From an uncultured Oscillospiraceae bacterium (lineage in GTDB: Bacteria; Bacillota; Clostridia; Oscillospirales; Oscillospiraceae), in the NCBI GenBank assembly GCA_934630555.1, contig CAKTXB010000095.1:1-7299 (forward strand): a stretch of DNA of 7,299 nucleotides, in the 5' to 3' direction. The position numbers were made by a program, and so were the translations under genes. This document shows positions 5,037 to 7,299 of this stretch, in pieces; the stretch's first letter is position 1, and each line of letters begins with the position of its first letter. A model generated the notes under the pieces. The model was not told the DNA's origin. It was given only the letters and a program-made list of their open reading frames with translations, and searched no databases.

Positions 5037-7299
5037 TCATTCGGACGCGCCGTCGCCGTCGCCGTCATCTCCGCCGCCGGGGGCAACGGAATCCGGATCG
5101 GGGCTGCCGCAGATGGTGCAGAAGCCATCAACATAGTCGTGGAAGTCGCCGCGAATGGTGACATCGTAATCGCAGTGCGGGCAGCGCCAGACCTGCTGCG
5201 CGCAGTCGGAGGCCGCGCTGTCAAGTTCAGGCGTGCCGCCGCAAAGATCGCTGTGCGTGTTGCCGCACACGGTACAGATCCAGCTTTCATCGTAGGCGTG
5301 CGCTTCATGGGCGCCGCCGCCGTCGTAGCCGCAGATGTCGCAAACGTGCCAATGACCTTCGCGGTCGCCGGCCCAGCCGTTGGTATGGGGCGCGCGGGAA
5401 GCTTCGTCGATCGCACCGCAGACAGAGCAGACGTTCCAGTGTGCCTCGGCATCGTACGCGTAGTTATCCGTAAAGCTGTGCCCCTCTGCCGGGATGGGTT
5501 CTGTGACTTCATGGCCGCAGGCGGCGCACGTTTTGCGGACAAAGCCATCTTCGGTGCAGTTCGGTTCTTTTTCTTCGGTGATCTTCCAGTCGTGCGCCTG
5601 CCCGGCGCTCCAGCCGCAGATGGTGCATTCGGCAGTGTGCTGTTCGTCATCCAGCGACGTGCAGGTCAGCGGGTGCTGGCTGGTATTGTGATCCTCCGTC
5701 CGGACGGTCTCGCCGCAGTCAAGGCAGACCTCGCTGTGCTGCTGGTCGTCCACGCTTTGGAATTCGGTATGCTCGTGCGGGCAGGCCTGCACTGTGCCGC
5801 AGTGGCGGCAAATGTACTGCACCGCCCCCTCTTCGCCGGTTTTTTCAAATGCGTGGGCCACTTCGATCGTGCCGTTCGCGGCGCGGACGCAGTATCCGGC
5901 GCTGTTGCCGTAACCGGAGTCGCCGCTGCCGACATCCCAGCCGTAGGCCAGCGTGAAGCGAAGCGTCAGCACGTCGCCATCGGTGAGATAGCGGGCGGAC
6001 ATGGCCTCGCCCGGGTAATAGTCGTTGTTCAGGCAGTAGAGCCAGCCGGAGCCCATGGTGAAGTCATATTCGCGCAGGCGGCCTTCACTGCCGCCGCTGG
6101 GCTCGACGTTGTTGCGGCGCAGGCAGCGCCAAAGAACTGCCAGACCGCTGTCCGCGCCGAAATGCGCGTCGATGGCCGCAAGCTGCGTTTGCTCGGTGTC
6201 GCCAAGCTCTATCCAGCTGCTGATATTCAGCGTTCTGGCGCGGCTGCCGAGGTTGGAGCCGTCATCGAGCATTTCCAGATAGAAGTTATCGTCCAGCGTG
6301 CCGCCGAAGCTGTGTGTGCCGTCAGGCCACAGGACCTGCTCCGACTTTCCGAACGGTTCGCCCATATCCTCGCCCCAAACGGCCTTGGCAATGCTGTAGG
6401 AGATGGGTTCTTCAGCCAGAACCGTGTACTGCACGGAGTCAACGACCCCAAGCCCAAGGGCCGTGAGGTCGATGCGGATGGTGGCCGTGCCGATGGGCTG
6501 GCCTGCTTCGGTATTGAGGCCCGGGAAGGTCAGTTCGTATGTACCCTGATTGCCGTATTCATCCTCTGCCTCGATCCGCAGTGTGTGTTTGTTTTCATCG
6601 CCGCGCGCTACTTTATTGGGAACGAGCTTGTATTCCTGAAATTTGCCGGACTTGCTGGCACGCTGGACAATATCCGGCGTGCCGGTGTCGTCGGTGACGG
6701 TGACAGTCAGTCTGGTGTTTTCGCGGCCGTCGATCTCGGTAAGATAGCTGCCCTCGGCATCGACCGACCATGCGCGGATGGAAATGGTCACCTCTGCGCC
6801 GTTTGTGACGGGCGTGTTTTCATCGACGCCGCGGACGTCGAACTCGACCTTGCCGTCACCGATGGGTTTGTAGGGAATGCGGAAGGTAAAGCTGTAGGAA
6901 TTGCCGGCAGCGTCGGTGGCCGTGACGTCCAGCGTGTTCTCCGCAGCCGCGCCGTTCATGGTGGCAAGAATGAGCTGACCGCTCGGAACATCCGCGCTGC
7001 GGGGATTGGCATTCGGCGCGGTGAATTTTGCACCGGTGATCGTGAGCGGTGTATCGGAGGCCGTGTCCGTACGGAGGGTATAGGACAGCTCATCATATGT
7101 AAGCTGGTTCGTATAGACTTCGGGCGTGCGGACACTGCCTTTGTTCTCACAGGAAACCGTCATGGGCTGCTTCACACCGTCGACCTCGATCTCATAGTCG
7201 AGATACAGGCGGATGTCGCTGGAATAGCGGAGGGTGATGGTGTATTGGATGGGCTCGTCGCGGTCTTTGAGTCTGGCCGTGACGGAGATGGTGTACTCC
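5037..7299 (-). CDS. Large secreted/surface protein with Ig-like domains, a DUF4430-like domain and C-terminal CxxC repeats (N-terminus outside window)
   Basis: The frame is open from the window edge (first whole codon at 7298) to a TGA at 5037-5039, giving 753 visible residues. The GTG at 7175 lies inside a continuing beta-sandwich sequence, so it is probably not the start; the real start lies beyond 7299. Order of modules: a partial beta-sandwich (about 7298-7180); two Ig-like domains (about 7088-6864 and 6860-6519), with 'DAAGNSYSFTFRIPY' and 'EDEYGNQGTYELTF' as typical closing strands; a DUF4430-like domain (about 6494-5922), recognised by 'NFYLEMLDDGS', 'GSGWLYCLNN' and 'YLTDGDVLTLRFTLAYGWDVG'-type spacing; nine CxxC knuckles (5810-5109); and an acidic Gly/Asp tail. 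There is no C-terminal membrane helix or LPXTG motif, so any wall anchoring must come from the missing N-terminus or be non-covalent. It is probably extracellular. Its function is unknown; adhesion or ligand binding is plausible. It lies 22 bp upstream of the MoxR gene, so it is probably co-transcribed with it. Confidence 0.85.
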   Translation of the reverse strand, partial: EYTISVTARLKDRDEPIQYTITLRYSSDIRLYLDYEIEVDGVKQPMTVSCENKGSVRTPEVYTNQLTYDELSYTLRTDTASDTPLTITGAKFTAPNANPRSADVPSGQLILATMNGAAAENTLDVTATDAAGNSYSFTFRIPYKPIGDGKVEFDVRGVDENTPVTNGAEVTISIRAWSVDAEGSYLTEIDGRENTRLTVTVTDDTGTPDIVQRASKSGKFQEYKLVPNKVARGDENKHTLRIEAEDEYGNQGTYELTFPGLNTEAGQPIGTATIRIDLTALGLGVVDSVQYTVLAEEPISYSIAKAVWGEDMGEPFGKSEQVLWPDGTHSFGGTLDDNFYLEMLDDGSNLGSRARTLNISSWIELGDTEQTQLAAIDAHFGADSGLAVLWRCLRRNNVEPSGGSEGRLREYDFTMGSGWLYCLNNDYYPGEAMSARYLTDGDVLTLRFTLAYGWDVGSGDSGYGNSAGYCVRAANGTIEVAHAFEKTGEEGAVQYICRHCGTVQACPHEHTEFQSVDDQQHSEVCLDCGETVRTEDHNTSQHPLTCTSLDDEQHTAECTICGWSAGQAHDWKITEEKEPNCTEDGFVRKTCAACGHEVTEPIPAEGHSFTDNYAYDAEAHWNVCSVCGAIDEASRAPHTNGWAGDREGHWHVCDICGYDGGGAHEAHAYDESWICTVCGNTHSDLCGGTPELDSAASDCAQQVWRCPHCDYDVTIRGDFHDYVDGFCTICGSPDPDSVAPGGGDDGDGDGASE
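5109..5810 (-). repeat. Cysteine-knuckle repeat tract (nine CxxC motifs) within the surface protein
   Basis: The encoded protein carries, in order, CRHC, CLDC, CTIC, CAAC, CSVC, CDIC, CTVC, CPHC and CTIC. Most are followed by Gly and preceded by a His/Trp element such as 'AHWNVCSVCG', 'GHWHVCDICG' and 'ESWICTVCG'. Spacing is irregular, roughly 25-35 residues, so this is a degenerate protein-level repeat and not a DNA tandem repeat. One unit ('NCTEDGF', then 'CAACGHEVTEPIPAEGH') matches a module I recognise from many gut Firmicutes surface proteins. The Cys and His content suggests metal-binding knuckles or disulfide-stabilised modules; the sequence alone cannot separate these two possibilities. 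Confidence 0.8.

Noticed and set aside
5037..5100. Possible cell-wall sorting signal at the end of the surface protein
   Set aside because: The tail is Gly/Asp-rich and acidic, with no LPXTG, no hydrophobic helix and no terminal basic cluster.
4109..5161. 350-codon plus-strand frame opposite the MoxR gene
   Set aside because: It is antisense to a gene with all AAA+ motifs intact. Its product is Gly/Arg/Asp-rich and ends in an Arg-run read from the Asp/Gly-coding tail of the neighbouring gene.
5030..5650. 206-codon minus-strand frame rich in Ala, Thr, Pro and Arg, overlapping the CxxC tract
   Set aside because: It is an out-of-frame shadow of the surface-protein gene; the in-frame reading gives ordered CxxC modules.
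5145..6603. Two RGD tripeptides in the surface protein (in 'VARGDEN' and 'TIRGDFHD')
   Set aside because: RGD occurs readily by chance in a protein of this size and composition. Neither copy lies in a recognisable exposed-loop context, so an integrin-binding claim is not supported.

Overview
The window is GC-rich and gene-dense. All five real genes lie on the minus strand, so transcription runs from position 7299 toward position 1. Heavy use of GCG, GCC and CTG codons, strong purine-rich Shine-Dalgarno sites, and a secreted protein carrying DUF4430-like and CxxC-repeat modules suggest a high-GC gut Clostridia of the Oscillospiraceae/Ruminococcaceae type (Faecalibacterium, Gemmiger or Subdoligranulum-like). 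That placement is inferred from style and domain content; no marker gene is present.

In transcription order the layout is: (1) 7299-5037, the C-terminal 753 residues of a large extracellular protein with Ig-like beta-sandwich domains, a DUF4430-like domain, a tract of nine CxxC knuckles and a short acidic tail; (2) 5014-4067, a complete MoxR-family AAA+ ATPase; (3) 4070-2940, a complete DUF58 membrane-anchored protein; (4) 2923-689, a complete eight-helix membrane protein with an extracytoplasmic transglutaminase-like domain; (5) 701-1, the first 233 residues of a secreted protein with a signal peptide and a probable DUF4430-related N-terminus. Gene spacing is +22 bp, a 4-bp overlap, +16 bp and a 13-bp overlap (1 bp if gene 5 starts at its second ATG). 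This strongly suggests one polycistronic unit. No stretch longer than 22 bases is non-coding, and I see no terminator, internal promoter, RNA gene, CRISPR array or mobile element.

MoxR, DUF58 and transglutaminase genes form a recurrent bacterial cluster. MoxR ATPases are thought to act as chaperones or remodellers for a partner, and the DUF58 and transglutaminase proteins are the membrane-side components. Here the trio sits between two genes for secreted DUF4430-type proteins, which could be clients of the module or partners in one envelope function (inference).

The most notable observation is that the transglutaminase domain keeps its scaffold motifs (GIPAR, WIEVY, GW, VTPG) but has Ile479 where the catalytic Cys is expected and Thr523 where the catalytic His is expected. 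Only Asp539 of the triad remains. The protein therefore looks like a pseudoenzyme within an otherwise intact operon.
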